The notes: generated by a model from the letters alone, not told the origin. A DNA stretch of 64,000 nucleotides from JABDMH01 sp965222645 (GCA_965222645.1 OZ244968.1:682001-746000); one strand, 5' to 3'; shown: positions 28,548 through 38,051, counted from the first letter of the stretch. Translations and numbers: made by a program.

Positions 28548-30353
28548 ATGGCAAAATTAATTCTGCCGGCACTACTCATTCTACTATTTTTCCCTTCTAG
28601 CGCTCAGGACACTTCTCTTTACATCGGTGGTCAAGCATCTGACCGGGTTATTGTATCTACAAGCAGTAGTTCAGGTAGACCCAATTGGGATGAAATATCC
28701 AGTGGGCAGAAAACTATTGATGGAAGTGGCCTCGATGCCGAGCTTATCGAAGCATCAAGATTTTTGGGACAAGCCACATTGGGTGCCAGACTCGATGACA
28801 TCAGGTACGCAGCGGAAATCGGATTTGAGGATTGGATCGAAGAACAAGTCGTAGTCGAGCCATCATCTTATCTCTCAACCCTGCAAGAGATGTATGCACT
28901 TATTTATGACAGGTATATCGAAGATAACGGCGACCCTAATGACTTTCGGTGCAGACCCAGATGGTATCATGCAAATTATGCGTGGTGGCAAATGATCATG
29001 ACAGGGCAAGATCTGTTGAGGCAGAGAGTTGCACTCGCACTGAGTGAAATCATCGTGATATCCAAATCCTCGGATCTTGAAAATTACGGATATGGAGTGG
29101 CTAGTTTCTACGATATATTAATTCGCAATGCATTCGGAAACTACAGAGATGTTTTAACAGAAATTGTACACCACCCGGCCATGGGAAACTATTTATCCCA
29201 TTTGAATAATTCTAAAGCGATTCCCGAAGAATTTATTTTTCCGGACGAAAATTTCGGAAGAGAATTTATGCAATTGTTTTCGCTGGGAATCCACGAACTA
29301 AATATCGATGGCTCCATAAAACGCGATCAACAGGGTGTTCCCATTCCAACCTACACCGATGCCGATATAGCCGGCCTGTCGGCAGTCTTCACCGGACTGG
29401 GAGCCGGCGCTGTGGCCTGTGAAGAAGGTTTTGCCCCGGCATTTGGTCTCAGCATCCGCAGTATTGACATGACTGTACCCATGCAGATGTATGAAGAATA
29501 CCATGAGTCAGGAGAGAAAAGGATTGTCGGTGGTCACACCATTACCCCGGGGCAGGGCGGAAAGGCCGACATTGCCGAAGCCATAGATGTCGTTTTTAAT
29601 CACCCCAATGTCGGTCCGTTTTTAACCAAGAAACTGATCAAATTACTGATCAAGTCCAACCCAACACCTCAATATATAGAGCGTATAGCAAAGATTTTTA
29701 ATGACAATGGTGAGGGTGTCAGGGGAGATATGGAGGCAGTGATAAAAGCGATTTTCCTGGATCAGGAAGCAAGAGATTGCAAGTGGTTGCAAGATGAAGA
29801 CAACGGTCGTTTGCGAGAGCCCATATTGAGATATACTCAATTTGCCAGGGCGATGGACACCTACTCACCCTCGGGCTATTACTGGAATACCGGTGATATT
29901 TTTTATAGGGCTACAGGCCAACATCACCTCGATGCACCCTCCGTATTTAATTTTTTTCAGCCAGAATTTCAACCCGCTGGCCCCCTTTCTGAAGCGGGAC
30001 TTACGGGCCCCGAATTTCAGTTATTAAATTCGGTAACCGGCGTAGAATACTTTGATGAAATCTACCGGTGGACTTTTGAAGAACAAATCTTAAAGCATAG
30101 AGAAACTGGTTCTTATGACCGGTATGTTTATCTGGACATCTATCGATTGATGGGTGCTGCCAGGGATCCCGAGGTGCTGATTAATAAGATTGACCTCCTT
30201 TTATCTCACGGCTCACTGTCAAAGGAAGGCCGGGCTTTGCTTAAGAACGTCTTACTCGAATACGACCGTGATGGAATCTCACTTCTGGTAGAACGTACCG
30301 TACTGGCACTCTACTTTGTAATGCTGAGTCCGGATTATCTCATTTTTAAATAA
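28548..30353 (+). CDS. DUF1800-family secreted protein
   Basis: 601 residues with an N-terminal signal peptide (MAKLILPALLILLFFPSSAQ). It shows the DUF1800 pattern: EASRFLGQATLGARLDDI, WWQMIMTGQDLLRQRVALAL, LIRNAFGNYRDVLTEIVHHPAMGNYL, NFGREFMQLFSLGIHELN and the end LALYFVMLSPDYLIFK. DUF1800 genes are typically followed by a DUF1501 gene, as here with 1 base between stop and start region, and the pair is thought to belong to an envelope or secretion-linked system of unknown biochemistry. About 240 bases upstream to the DNRLRE gene contain nothing recognisable. Confidence 0.9.
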   Translation: MAKLILPALLILLFFPSSAQDTSLYIGGQASDRVIVSTSSSSGRPNWDEISSGQKTIDGSGLDAELIEASRFLGQATLGARLDDIRYAAEIGFEDWIEEQVVVEPSSYLSTLQEMYALIYDRYIEDNGDPNDFRCRPRWYHANYAWWQMIMTGQDLLRQRVALALSEIIVISKSSDLENYGYGVASFYDILIRNAFGNYRDVLTEIVHHPAMGNYLSHLNNSKAIPEEFIFPDENFGREFMQLFSLGIHELNIDGSIKRDQQGVPIPTYTDADIAGLSAVFTGLGAGAVACEEGFAPAFGLSIRSIDMTVPMQMYEEYHESGEKRIVGGHTITPGQGGKADIAEAIDVVFNHPNVGPFLTKKLIKLLIKSNPTPQYIERIAKIFNDNGEGVRGDMEAVIKAIFLDQEARDCKWLQDEDNGRLREPILRYTQFARAMDTYSPSGYYWNTGDIFYRATGQHHLDAPSVFNFFQPEFQPAGPLSEAGLTGPEFQLLNSVTGVEYFDEIYRWTFEEQILKHRETGSYDRYVYLDIYRLMGAARDPEVLINKIDLLLSHGSLSKEGRALLKNVLLEYDRDGISLLVERTVLALYFVMLSPDYLIFK

Positions 30354-30354
30354 G

Positions 30355-31764
30355 GTGAACATTATGAATGATTTAAAAAAATACTATCGGAGGCGATTTC
30401 TAAAAAGGGCAATGCTTGCGGGATTTGGTCTAAGCACAAATGCTAATTCCATAAGCAAACTACTCGGAATAAATGCCGGAGCAGCCGTCCGGCAAGCTTA
30501 CTTTGGTGATGACTACAAGGCACTTATTTGCCTGTTTATGGCCGGAGGCAACGACTCGTATAATATGCTTATACCCCGTGGAAACGCAGAGTATCAGGAA
30601 TATTTAAATACCCGGACAAATCTTGCATTGCGACAGAATGATCTGCTCAATTTAAATGGAACCTTTACGGGAAAATCATTCGGGGTGCACCCGAATATGC
30701 CTGCTGTGCAGAGCTTATTTAATGAAAAAAAATTAAGTTTCATTTCGAATACAGGTACACTGATCCAACCGGTTTCCAAGGAAGAATATGACGATAAAAA
30801 AGTACCACTGCCTTTGGGTCTATTTTCTCATTCTGATCAAATCAATCAGTGGCAGACAGCTCAATCTTTAAACAGAGCAAATATTGGCTGGGGCGGAAAA
30901 CTCGCAGAAATGGTATTGGAATTGAATACAAGCAACAGCATCTCGATGAATATGTCGCTTTCCGGTACCAATGTATTTCAGTTTGGAAATCAGATTGTTC
31001 AATACTCCGTGAGCCCCAACGGCAACGGTTTTGGAATAAAAGGATATCAAGGGGAAAACAGACTAAATCAGGCGCGAACGATTTTAATAGATGGCTTGCT
31101 ACAGCATAATTATGAGGATAAATACAAAAAAACCTACGCCAATGTTATCAAAGAATCTATAGAATCACAGCGACTATTCCAGGAGACATTGGAGAGTGTA
31201 AATGAAATACAAACACCCTTTGCAAACAACAGGCTTTCAAACAGTTTTAAAACAATTGCAAGGATCATTCGCGCACGGGATATTCTGGGATTTAAAAGAC
31301 AAATATTTTTCGTGCAAGTCGGTGGGTGGGATCATCACGACAGGCTTCTGGCAAGACACAACGGGCTTATAGGTGGCGTCAGCAACGCATTGGGCGAGTT
31401 TGCTCAGGCCCTGGAAGAAATAAATGTATTTGATCAGGTGCTTACGTTTACGATGTCGGAATTTGGGCGAACGCTTACCTCAAACGGTGATGGAAGTGAT
31501 CATGCCTGGGGAGGTAATGCGATGGTGATGGGCGGCATGATAGATGGCGGTAAAATATTTGGGGAATTCCCCTCCTTAGAAATCGACAATCCCCTGGATC
31601 TCGGCAGAGGTAAAATTATTCCAACACTGTCTACCGATGAGTATTTTGCAGAATTGGCTATGTGGTTTGGTGCCTCTCCATCTGATTTACCAACCATTCT
31701 GCCAAATATCGGCAATTTCTATTCGGGAGGGGACGCGATGCCGATTGGGTTCATTTCTAAATAA
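30355..31764 (+). CDS. DUF1501-family protein with twin-arginine-like leader
   Basis: 469 residues. The frame opens at 30355 (GTG-AAC-ATT-ATG); the ATG at 30364 is an equally possible start. The leader YYRRRFLKRAMLAGFGLS has an RRRFLK twin-arginine-type motif followed by a weakly hydrophobic stretch, so export folded through Tat is likely. The body has alkaline-phosphatase-superfamily features: LICLFMAGGNDSYNMLIP near the start, GVHPNMPAVQSLF, FFVQVGGWDHHDRL and TFTMSEFGRTLTSNGDGSDHAWGG with metal-type Asp and His residues. It is coupled to the DUF1800 gene. Confidence 0.9.
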   Translation: MNIMNDLKKYYRRRFLKRAMLAGFGLSTNANSISKLLGINAGAAVRQAYFGDDYKALICLFMAGGNDSYNMLIPRGNAEYQEYLNTRTNLALRQNDLLNLNGTFTGKSFGVHPNMPAVQSLFNEKKLSFISNTGTLIQPVSKEEYDDKKVPLPLGLFSHSDQINQWQTAQSLNRANIGWGGKLAEMVLELNTSNSISMNMSLSGTNVFQFGNQIVQYSVSPNGNGFGIKGYQGENRLNQARTILIDGLLQHNYEDKYKKTYANVIKESIESQRLFQETLESVNEIQTPFANNRLSNSFKTIARIIRARDILGFKRQIFFVQVGGWDHHDRLLARHNGLIGGVSNALGEFAQALEEINVFDQVLTFTMSEFGRTLTSNGDGSDHAWGGNAMVMGGMIDGGKIFGEFPSLEIDNPLDLGRGKIIPTLSTDEYFAELAMWFGASPSDLPTILPNIGNFYSGGDAMPIGFISK

Positions 31765-31782
31765 TATCAATAAGTCAATAAA

Positions 31783-32568
31783 ATGAAAATCAAAAATAAA
31801 ATTATAGACAAGAATATCAGATTAATACTTTTGCTGCTTGTAGGATTTATATTGTCTTCCTTGAAATTAATGTCCCAGTGCTACCCGGATCGACACAGTA
31901 CGAATTGGTATGATGGTTGGACATCGTGCACCACAAGGGACAATCCCAATCAACTGCGAGATCAGTCACATTGGATCCTCTATAACTTTGGTAAACAGGA
32001 GGCACTCGGAAAAGTGAAAATTTGGAATACCAATGATCCCGCCTCTCTCGAAAATGGAATCAGGAGTGCTTACATAGATGCATCAAATGACGGCGTTGAA
32101 TGGCAGGAAATAGGTCAATTTGACTTTCCAATGGCAGAAGGAGATCCCGTCTATCAAGGCTTTGACGGGCCGGATCTCGGTGGCCAGGAATTCCAATATG
32201 TATTGATAACGGCAACCGACAATCACGGTGGGGACTGCTATGGCCTCAGTGAGGTTAGATTTTACCTGACGAAGACCAGCAGTCAATTGACGAGCACGGT
32301 AGAAAGTTTTAATTTTTGCCTGTCCGCTCAGGTTTTTCCAAATCCCTTCGAGCATAACCCGACAATAGAGATTCATTCCAATTGCAACGGTCCAGTCACA
32401 TATTCTATAAAAGACATAACCGGCAGAACAATCAGCACGCAGATTTTGTCAAATTTCTCCGGAGAATATATCGAAAAGCTGGAGATGAATCAACTCCCTG
32501 CAGGCACCTACATCATGGAAATCTCAGGCAAAGATTTTAGAGATCGATTGAAGTTGGTTAAGACGTAG
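31783..32568 (+). CDS. Secreted protein with type IX secretion sorting domain
   Basis: 261 residues. A signal-like segment lies at about 13-35 (LILLLLVGFILSSLKLMSQ). The central 150 residues (AYIDASNDGVEWQEIGQFDF, ILYNFGKQEALGKVKIWNTN) look like a discoidin/F5-8C-type beta-sandwich used for carbohydrate or surface binding. The last 75 residues are a T9SS type A sorting domain: VFPNPFEHNPTIEI, SIKDITGRTIS, MNQLPAGTYIMEIS and a terminal KLVKT. The protein is thus predicted to cross the outer membrane by the type IX system and be anchored or released. It is the last gene of the plus-strand set DUF1800/DUF1501. Confidence 0.85.
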   Translation: MKIKNKIIDKNIRLILLLLVGFILSSLKLMSQCYPDRHSTNWYDGWTSCTTRDNPNQLRDQSHWILYNFGKQEALGKVKIWNTNDPASLENGIRSAYIDASNDGVEWQEIGQFDFPMAEGDPVYQGFDGPDLGGQEFQYVLITATDNHGGDCYGLSEVRFYLTKTSSQLTSTVESFNFCLSAQVFPNPFEHNPTIEIHSNCNGPVTYSIKDITGRTISTQILSNFSGEYIEKLEMNQLPAGTYIMEISGKDFRDRLKLVKT

Positions 32569-32824
32569 GGGTAGAGTTTAGGATATTCGATCATCTCTGA
32601 TCTATTCTAAAAATATCCGTGATATGTTTGCGAACATATTCAGCCTGTCCACCCAGAATAGTGTTGACATATGTCGTCAATAGGGTTCAAATATGGGTCG
32701 TGCCGACCACCTGAATCCTTAATTATTGGCACTGATTTTGATTGTCATTATATTCACTTTCTTCTTGCTTTTGCTGCTGTAGATCTGGCTGAAATGGTTA
32801 GCTCAAAAAATCACAACTGATTTC
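32569..32824. other. Junction between backbone and cassette array, no gene
   Basis: About 250 bases with no gene. I searched it for an attC-like hairpin matching the start of the next cassette (GTTCTGTGCC) and found none. This is where the array appears to lose its left boundary. Confidence 0.5.
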
Positions 32825-33154
32825 TTTTTGTTCTGACTTCTTTTTGTACCTCTTGCTTCCTTGCTATAATCTCCTTAAGCCTCGTATTCTCCTTCTCCAG
32901 TTTTCGACTTCTTGTAGCCTCTCCTTTATCAAACCACGGCGAAATCCCATCTCTCTCATCTGCTCAGATTTCTCCTTCCACGGTTAATAATTGGCTGGCT
33001 AAATCCATGCTTTGCCAAGGTCACTTTTACTCCTGTTGCTTGGCCTCTTCCAAAATCGATAGCCTCTGCTCCTTGCTAAATCTCTCTATTTTCATAATTT
33101 ATAAATTGACTTTTCTAGACGGACTCCTTCTCCAGAAATTAGGGAGTTGAAACA
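32825..33154 (-). mobile_element. Decayed ISx3-like IS3-family remnant (orfA part)
   Basis: The segment aligns by eye with the orfA end of the intact ISx3 at 61.2-61.6 kb: the same run of words (CTTGGCCTCTTCCAAAATC, CTCCTTAAGCCTCGTATTCT, TTCTCCAGTT) and the same terminal AGGGAGTTGAAACA-like end (intact: AGGGGGCTGAAACA). It has many base changes and indels, no open frame, and the orfB half is missing, so it is an old dead copy. It abuts the end of the metallo-hydrolase gene at 33183. Confidence 0.7.
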
Positions 33155-33182
33155 TGTCATTTTCTTTAATTTAATCGTAATT

Positions 33183-34103
33183 TTATTTATCTTGATAGGG
33201 ATGATCAGGTCGCCAGGGAAAAGGTCCCATAAATTCATCTAACAAGATACGCCAAATGTTCATGGGCAACCATTCATCATACATTGCCCAATCTTTGTAT
33301 TTGGGTAATTTCATTGTTGAAGGAAGTGTCATGGGATTTGTACCCTTTTTCATTTCGGCATAAAGTCCTGCTCTAATGTCTCTAATTAATTGAAGATTCT
33401 CTTTTGCATCTCGTTTAGTTCCTCCTTTTAATGGTGCAGCGTTATGATTATGAGAATATACTGCCTTTTCAAAATCCATTTCAATAATTTCTTCAAGTGA
33501 GCGTTCCCATTCTTTAATATTAAAATCAGGTACAATGTTAAATAAAACCCTGTGAGGTGTTACCAAATCAGCGATGTAGGCAATTTTTTGTTCAGGTATC
33601 AGAAAAACGGTCATGCCTAAACCATGGTTCATCCCAAGGTAATGCAATTCTACCGTTGTTTCACCTAAACTAATATCCTTTCTATCACCAGCCCAACTTT
33701 CATCAGGTACAACCATATCTCTACTAGTATTTGCCTTCATCCACTCGAAGGCTTCTACATGTGCGCTTGTTTTTGCTCCAGCATCTTTAAAGACTTGTCC
33801 TCCACTTGCATGATCCCAATGGTTATGGCTATGCAATAGCAGCTTAATTGGCTGATTGGTGATTTGACCTATGGCTTCAACCATTCCCCTTGCATGCATG
33901 GAGTTGATTGATTCAATGGCAATAACGCCTTCAGAAGTAACAATGAACATGGAGAAATATTCTCCATCGGCAGTATAGCTGTAAACGTTTTCGGAAATTT
34001 GTCCAACATTTTCAGGTAATGTTTGACTGGTTGCAGAGTTCAAACTTCCCAACAGCATTCCGATTACGAATACAGGTAAATTCAGGTTTGATAAATTTTT
34101 CAT
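33183..34103 (-). CDS. Secreted MBL-fold metallo-hydrolase (cassette C10)
   Basis: 306 residues with a signal-like start (LPVFVIGMLLGSLNSATSQ). The metallo-beta-lactamase fold is shown by HSHNHWDHASGG at residues 91-102 (HxHxDH-type zinc ligands), MNHGLGMTVFLIP, IAYIADLVTP (Asp ligand) and YSHNHN (His ligand). The superfamily includes lactamases, lactonases and glyoxalase II; nothing here points to one of them. A Crp-type regulator gene lies 90 bases upstream on the same strand, so the two probably make one regulator-enzyme cassette. The expected cassette end to its left has been lost. Confidence 0.82.
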   Translation of the reverse strand: MKNLSNLNLPVFVIGMLLGSLNSATSQTLPENVGQISENVYSYTADGEYFSMFIVTSEGVIAIESINSMHARGMVEAIGQITNQPIKLLLHSHNHWDHASGGQVFKDAGAKTSAHVEAFEWMKANTSRDMVVPDESWAGDRKDISLGETTVELHYLGMNHGLGMTVFLIPEQKIAYIADLVTPHRVLFNIVPDFNIKEWERSLEEIIEMDFEKAVYSHNHNAAPLKGGTKRDAKENLQLIRDIRAGLYAEMKKGTNPMTLPSTMKLPKYKDWAMYDEWLPMNIWRILLDEFMGPFPWRPDHPYQDK

Positions 34104-34193
34104 CTATTTCTTTTTATGTGTAAAATCTGCTCAATGAGCATTTCATCAAACCGCTAAATTATTTGCCCTTTTGGTCATTTTCGTTCACCTATG

Positions 34194-34796
34194 TTAATGA
34201 CTTTTATCCTTTAGCATTTTTCTGATTCTACTGAGAGATTGTGGCTTAATATTGAGGTATGAGGCGATCAAGTAATGAGGGATGTTGTCCAGAAGCGTTG
34301 GAAAACTTTTTATCAACTCAAGATACCTTTCTTCAGCACTTAAACTATGAAGGTTGAAAATTTGATTGAGTGTTTCCACATAGGCATTTTGTAAACCAAG
34401 TCGAAAATATCTCTCGAAAACTGGATGCTCTCTTGTAATGTAATCATATGTATCATGATTCATCATTAGCAATACGGTATCCTGATAGGCTCGTATATTA
34501 AAATTAGTAGGAGTGCCTGAAAAAAAACTATATAAATCACCTAACCACAATCCTGTCCAACGAATTTGTAAGACATGTTTATTCCCATCTTCGTCTAAAC
34601 GATAATTTATCATCAACCCCTTATTAATAAAAGGTAGGTATCTAATTATTTGTCCGCTCCTAATTAAGTACTCGTTTTTGTTTAGTGTTCTATAAACCAT
34701 TCTACTCTCCACATCAAGATAAACATCAACAGGTAAATCTATATATTTATTAAATGATTGATATAGGTTCGGGTATTTCATCAAAAATTCATTCAT
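34194..34796 (-). CDS. Crp/Fnr-family transcription regulator (cassette C10)
   Basis: 200 residues: a cyclic-nucleotide-binding-like beta-roll (NEYLIRSGQIIRYLPFINKG, DTVLLMMNHDTYDYI) and a C-terminal helix-turn-helix (IPHYLIASYLNIKPQSLSRI). The ligand pocket arginine of CRP is not evident, as in many Bacteroidota members. It is the first gene of its cassette, starting about 40 bases after the cassette boundary, and likely controls the metallo-hydrolase downstream. A second, different Crp-type gene occurs in cassette C8 (40000-40590). Confidence 0.85.
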   Translation of the reverse strand: MNEFLMKYPNLYQSFNKYIDLPVDVYLDVESRMVYRTLNKNEYLIRSGQIIRYLPFINKGLMINYRLDEDGNKHVLQIRWTGLWLGDLYSFFSGTPTNFNIRAYQDTVLLMMNHDTYDYITREHPVFERYFRLGLQNAYVETLNQIFNLHSLSAEERYLELIKSFPTLLDNIPHYLIASYLNIKPQSLSRIRKMLKDKSH

Positions 34797-34839
34797 CCCA
34801 TTTTGACTGCTATTCTTTTCTTCCTTAATGGCACAGAAC

Positions 34840-35610
34840 TCAAAGCACTGTCTACGTCAATAATTCAAAATCAGTTGGTTAAAATGTGGAGCTAGTGCTC
34901 TTATTGACGTAGACATTTCAGCCTGCCCTATTTTCCAATCGGGTTTGAATAACCCTACTAGGAAATTCCGCGGGAACTTCTTGAGGTAAGATAGTGGTTT
35001 TTTGGATTAATGGTGTATATTGAGCTTAGGGTTTGAAAGTAAATCTGAGTAGCCTATAAGTGGAAGGTCAAATTGAATAGTCTGTACTTGCGGAGTCTGC
35101 CGAATTGGATAGTAAACACCTCACTTCTTCATTAAAAGTGTTGTGATTAGGTTGAAACATTTGGGCGCATTGCCGGTTGCTTATACCTTTGATTTTCAAC
35201 TGAATTGGTTGTCGTATCTCCATGATATTAGTCCTGGGTTTTGCCATAACAGATCTTTTTTGATGATCTGCTAATTTACCGTATTGAAATGGCATGGATT
35301 TAACCGAAATATGGACATTGTTTCATCCGAAATAAATTCAAGACCCATGCCCCAAATGGCATGGACTGAGCCGAAATGACTGACTTAATGTGAAGCGAAA
35401 GCCCTAACAAAGTTTGTGCCGTTTGATACACCTTGTAAATAATTCTGATTGTCGCTCGCTCGAGTACTAAATATTCCTCATAGCTGCGCAAACGATCTCC
35501 TGTGGTTTTCTGACAAATTATTGCTCATATTTCCAATAATTCATCAGAAAATACCTTATCAACGCCAAAAAAAGAATCATAGATTAAATCTATTGCATAA
35601 GAGTTTGTTC
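34840..35610 (-). mobile_element. Decayed IS91-type element D1
   Basis: It is bounded by AAC/TCAAAG at left and GTTTGTTC/AACGG at right, the same two ends as the full elements at 42.1 and 57.2 kb. Near the left (ori) end is a perfect 15-bp dyad, TGTCTACGTCAATAA (34849-34863) and its complement (34901-34915). Near the right end, on the minus strand, a broken frame (35300-35491) retains SYEEYLVLE, the start of a tyrosine recombinase. The HUH transposase is gone. This is a non-autonomous or dead relative of element D3. It sits exactly in the R' box of attC-C9. Confidence 0.75.
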
Positions 35611-35674
35611 AACGGTAAATGTTACCCAGCGTCTACGACGTAGTACGATATGCTATGGTCATCTATTGTTGTAC
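35611..35674 (-). other. attC-like site of cassette C9
   Basis: Read on the minus strand: R'' GTACAAC, AATAGATGACCATAGC, a loop, GCTGGGTAACATTTACC, then CGTT of R', where element D1 is inserted. The two arms pair imperfectly (GATGACCATAGC with GCTGGGTAACATT). Unlike the other cassettes, the R'' box does not match the first bases of the cassette at 37910, so C9 may be chimeric. Confidence 0.7.
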
Positions 35675-35971
35675 TAAATCGCCTATCGGCGATGGCTGGG
35701 ATGTTGTTTAGAATTTGCTGAACTTGGGTGTATCTAACCCTTAAACATTTGAGAAATGGGAAAGACTAAGCAAAGCAGCCGAATCATCGACAGAGCTAAG
35801 GCTGAAGTTAAGGGATTTAAGTAATGTATGTCAAGTTAGATCAGAAGGATTCAACTGGTCTATTTTTAGCAAATCCGCATATTAATATTTACTAGATTTT
35901 ATATCCAGTAAAAAATCACGATTTGGTCTTTTTACAAATTGCCATCTCTAAAAGTCTAACCAGAGGCATCA
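35675..35971. other. Intergenic part of cassette C9, no gene
   Basis: About 300 bases between the attC and the small frame at 35972-36151. There are only short broken frames. It may be the 3' untranslated part of the cassette or the remains of a second gene. Confidence 0.45.
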
Positions 35972-36151
35972 TGTTTTTGGAATCATAATTCTTGCCGAGA
36001 TTTTTTGTATTTTCATAACTGGGTCGTTTTGTTCATCATTCAATCTTTCCAATGCTGTTTGCATCAATATTATCGTAGTCTTTGTGAATGCCTGTAAATC
36101 TCTACATCCGAACCCACCAATAATCCAAACTCTCAATGTTGTTTCCTTCAT
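35972..36151 (-). CDS. Possible small protein coupled to the beta-lactamase-like gene
   Basis: 60 codons. Its ATG overlaps the TGA stop of the upstream beta-lactamase-like gene (ATGA), the classic arrangement for translational coupling. The sequence (TTLRVWIIGGFGCRDLQAFT, later ALERLNDEQNDPVMKIQKIS) has no recognised domain and no membrane segment; the final IMIPKT ends well before the attC. It could be a real partner, the remains of a larger gene, or chance. Confidence 0.35.
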
Positions 36152-37743
36152 AATTTGATTGCTTCGTGGAAACCATTTTGAAACAACGTCAAACCAGTGA
36201 TCTCTTCACCTTCCATCCTAAAAGTGAGTGTGGCATCTATGTCCTTAGCTATAAACTTGTCTTCAGCAATAGGAGTAAGTTCATGAGCATCCGAATCCAC
36301 GGCACCAAAGATCTTGTTGCCTTCCATGTATATCTTCAGTACAAAACGATCCTCGACCTGATATTCTCCCAGATATTTTTGTATGCTCGTATCTGTCAGG
36401 CTATATATTTTAGGCACTCTTTCCCAGTTCAATTCTTCTCCCAGCGTGGTCATATTCATAGACCTTGAATCGTTGTCAAAAGCGACAATGGTGAGTGAAC
36501 TGTCTACAAGAAATCGATTTTCCCCCTGCGGAATCAATCTGCTTCGCTTGCCGTCCATCGATTCAATATAAAATCGGTCGTGCTCAATTCCAACCATAAT
36601 ATTTCCACTATTCGAATGGTAATTGCCCACGATGTGCTCTAGGGCTGAAACATCGATCCCGACTCCACGATAATTGAAGGGGCGGTCCAGCACTAATGCA
36701 GCAATTTTGGAGGCGGGGATTTCAAGATCGCCATGACAGTCGCAATTCCCCAAAATTGCCACAAATATTTCCTCTTCTGGAAGGTACACTGCAAAGGAAG
36801 TGAATCCATTGATGATTCCATCATGTTTCATTGAGGATGATCCCATCACATCGCCCAGCATCCATCCATAGCCATAATGAATGTTCTGACCATCACTGGT
36901 GATTCCTCTTGCCAGACATTTTTTCAGGCTGCCCTTTGTAATCACCTCTTCGGCAAAAAGAGCCCGATGCCAGAGGTATAAATCCATCGTTGTTGAGTAC
37001 ATAGCCCCTGCGGCAAATGGCAATTTCATATTTAGAAAAGCAGCCTCTTGATAGTGACCATTCTCCATCGAATAACCTGTGACAACATTATCTCGGCCCA
37101 TCATATCGCTTTCAAATCCTGTGTGATCAAGGCCCACTTTAATGATAATATTTGCTCTCAAATACTCCTCATAGGACAGCCCTGTTGACACTTCTACAAT
37201 GTGGCCCAACAAATAGTACCCTAGATTGGAATAGCTGTAAGCGAATCCAGGGTCGAAATATAACTTAGTGTTTTTGACAGCATCGACGAGTTCATTGCTG
37301 TGCTCTATATTTCTTTCTAATAGGTGATAATCAGGGATGTCTTGCTGATTGCCTAATCCTGAGGTGTGGTTGAGTAAATGATGAATCTTGATGGCAGGGC
37401 CGTTTGGCATTAGGTCTGGAACAAACTCACGAACATCGTCATCGAGATCTAATATGCCTTTTTCCACTAGCTGCATAATGGCTACAGCTGTAAACTGTTT
37501 GGTTATGGAACCTATTCTAAATATTTGATCATGGTGTATTGGTGTTGCAGGATACAGTTTGGCTAATCCCATAGACCCCTCATAGACGACTTCACCCTTC
37601 TTGACAACTGCTACGGAAATTCCTGGCCGCTGATCCTCGAAATAAGATTGCAATATTGTTTCTATCTCGACAGCGTAGTCCATTGTCAACGCATTGCTGG
37701 CCAGAAAAGAACAGAACATGAGTAAAGCTGACTTAAGGTTCAT
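36148..37743 (-). CDS. Serine beta-lactamase-like protein (class C/PBP fold), cassette C9
   Basis: 531 residues from the ATG at 37743, chosen because it starts a signal peptide (MNLKSALLMFCSFLASNALT); the open frame extends 54 codons upstream without signal character. The catalytic motifs are SxxK in IGSITKQFTAV, YxN in YSYSNLGYYLL, and KHDGIINGF in the position of the KTG/HxG motif. About 150 C-terminal residues (VGNYHSNSGNIMVGIEHDRF, LGEYQVEDRFVLKIYMEGN) form two lipocalin-like DUF3471-type repeats. Such proteins are usually esterases or D-amino-acid peptidases rather than resistance enzymes. It is the main gene of cassette C9. Confidence 0.85.
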   Translation of the reverse strand: MNLKSALLMFCSFLASNALTMDYAVEIETILQSYFEDQRPGISVAVVKKGEVVYEGSMGLAKLYPATPIHHDQIFRIGSITKQFTAVAIMQLVEKGILDLDDDVREFVPDLMPNGPAIKIHHLLNHTSGLGNQQDIPDYHLLERNIEHSNELVDAVKNTKLYFDPGFAYSYSNLGYYLLGHIVEVSTGLSYEEYLRANIIIKVGLDHTGFESDMMGRDNVVTGYSMENGHYQEAAFLNMKLPFAAGAMYSTTMDLYLWHRALFAEEVITKGSLKKCLARGITSDGQNIHYGYGWMLGDVMGSSSMKHDGIINGFTSFAVYLPEEEIFVAILGNCDCHGDLEIPASKIAALVLDRPFNYRGVGIDVSALEHIVGNYHSNSGNIMVGIEHDRFYIESMDGKRSRLIPQGENRFLVDSSLTIVAFDNDSRSMNMTTLGEELNWERVPKIYSLTDTSIQKYLGEYQVEDRFVLKIYMEGNKIFGAVDSDAHELTPIAEDKFIAKDIDATLTFRMEGEEITGLTLFQNGFHEAIKL

Positions 37744-37870
37744 ATTATTGATTTTATTTTTGCTCCTTTGACGCTTCATACGACTGCCAGGTTGCAAAAA
37801 AAATGTCTCAGGGATATGCTGTGCTCCCGGCAAGGGAGTGTGAGCAAAGAATAGGGCCTGCCCCGAAACC

Positions 37871-37911
37871 GTTCTTGTGACGAGCTGACTAAGGATGATT
37901 GTCACAAGAAC
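37871..37911. repeat. Perfect 11-bp dyad at the start of cassette C9
   Basis: GTTCTTGTGAC (37871-37881) and GTCACAAGAAC (37901-37911) pair perfectly across a 19-base loop, and the right arm contains the GTT (minus strand) at which element D2 is inserted. It might be a terminator, a regulatory hairpin or a remnant of another recombination site. Confidence 0.6.
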
Positions 37912-38051
37912 TCAAAGGAATGTCTTCGTCACTCTTACAATTTACAGGCGCCACTTTCAAACATGTTGCCGTAAAACAATTAGACAAAAAATACCTTGCC
38001 AAGGGCAAAAAAAAGAAACAGAAATTAAATCTATTCCATAAGGGTTTGTTC
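37912..38051 (-). mobile_element. 140-bp IS91-type deletion derivative D2
   Basis: It has both ends of the family, TCAAAGGAATGTCTTCGTC at left and CCATAAGGGTTTGTTC at right, but nothing else. The right 80 bases match D3 (the shared words TACCTTGCCAAGGGCAAAAA and AATTAAATCTATTCCATAAG). It carries no coding capacity, so if it moved it did so in trans. It is inserted in the R' box of attC-C8. Confidence 0.75.
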
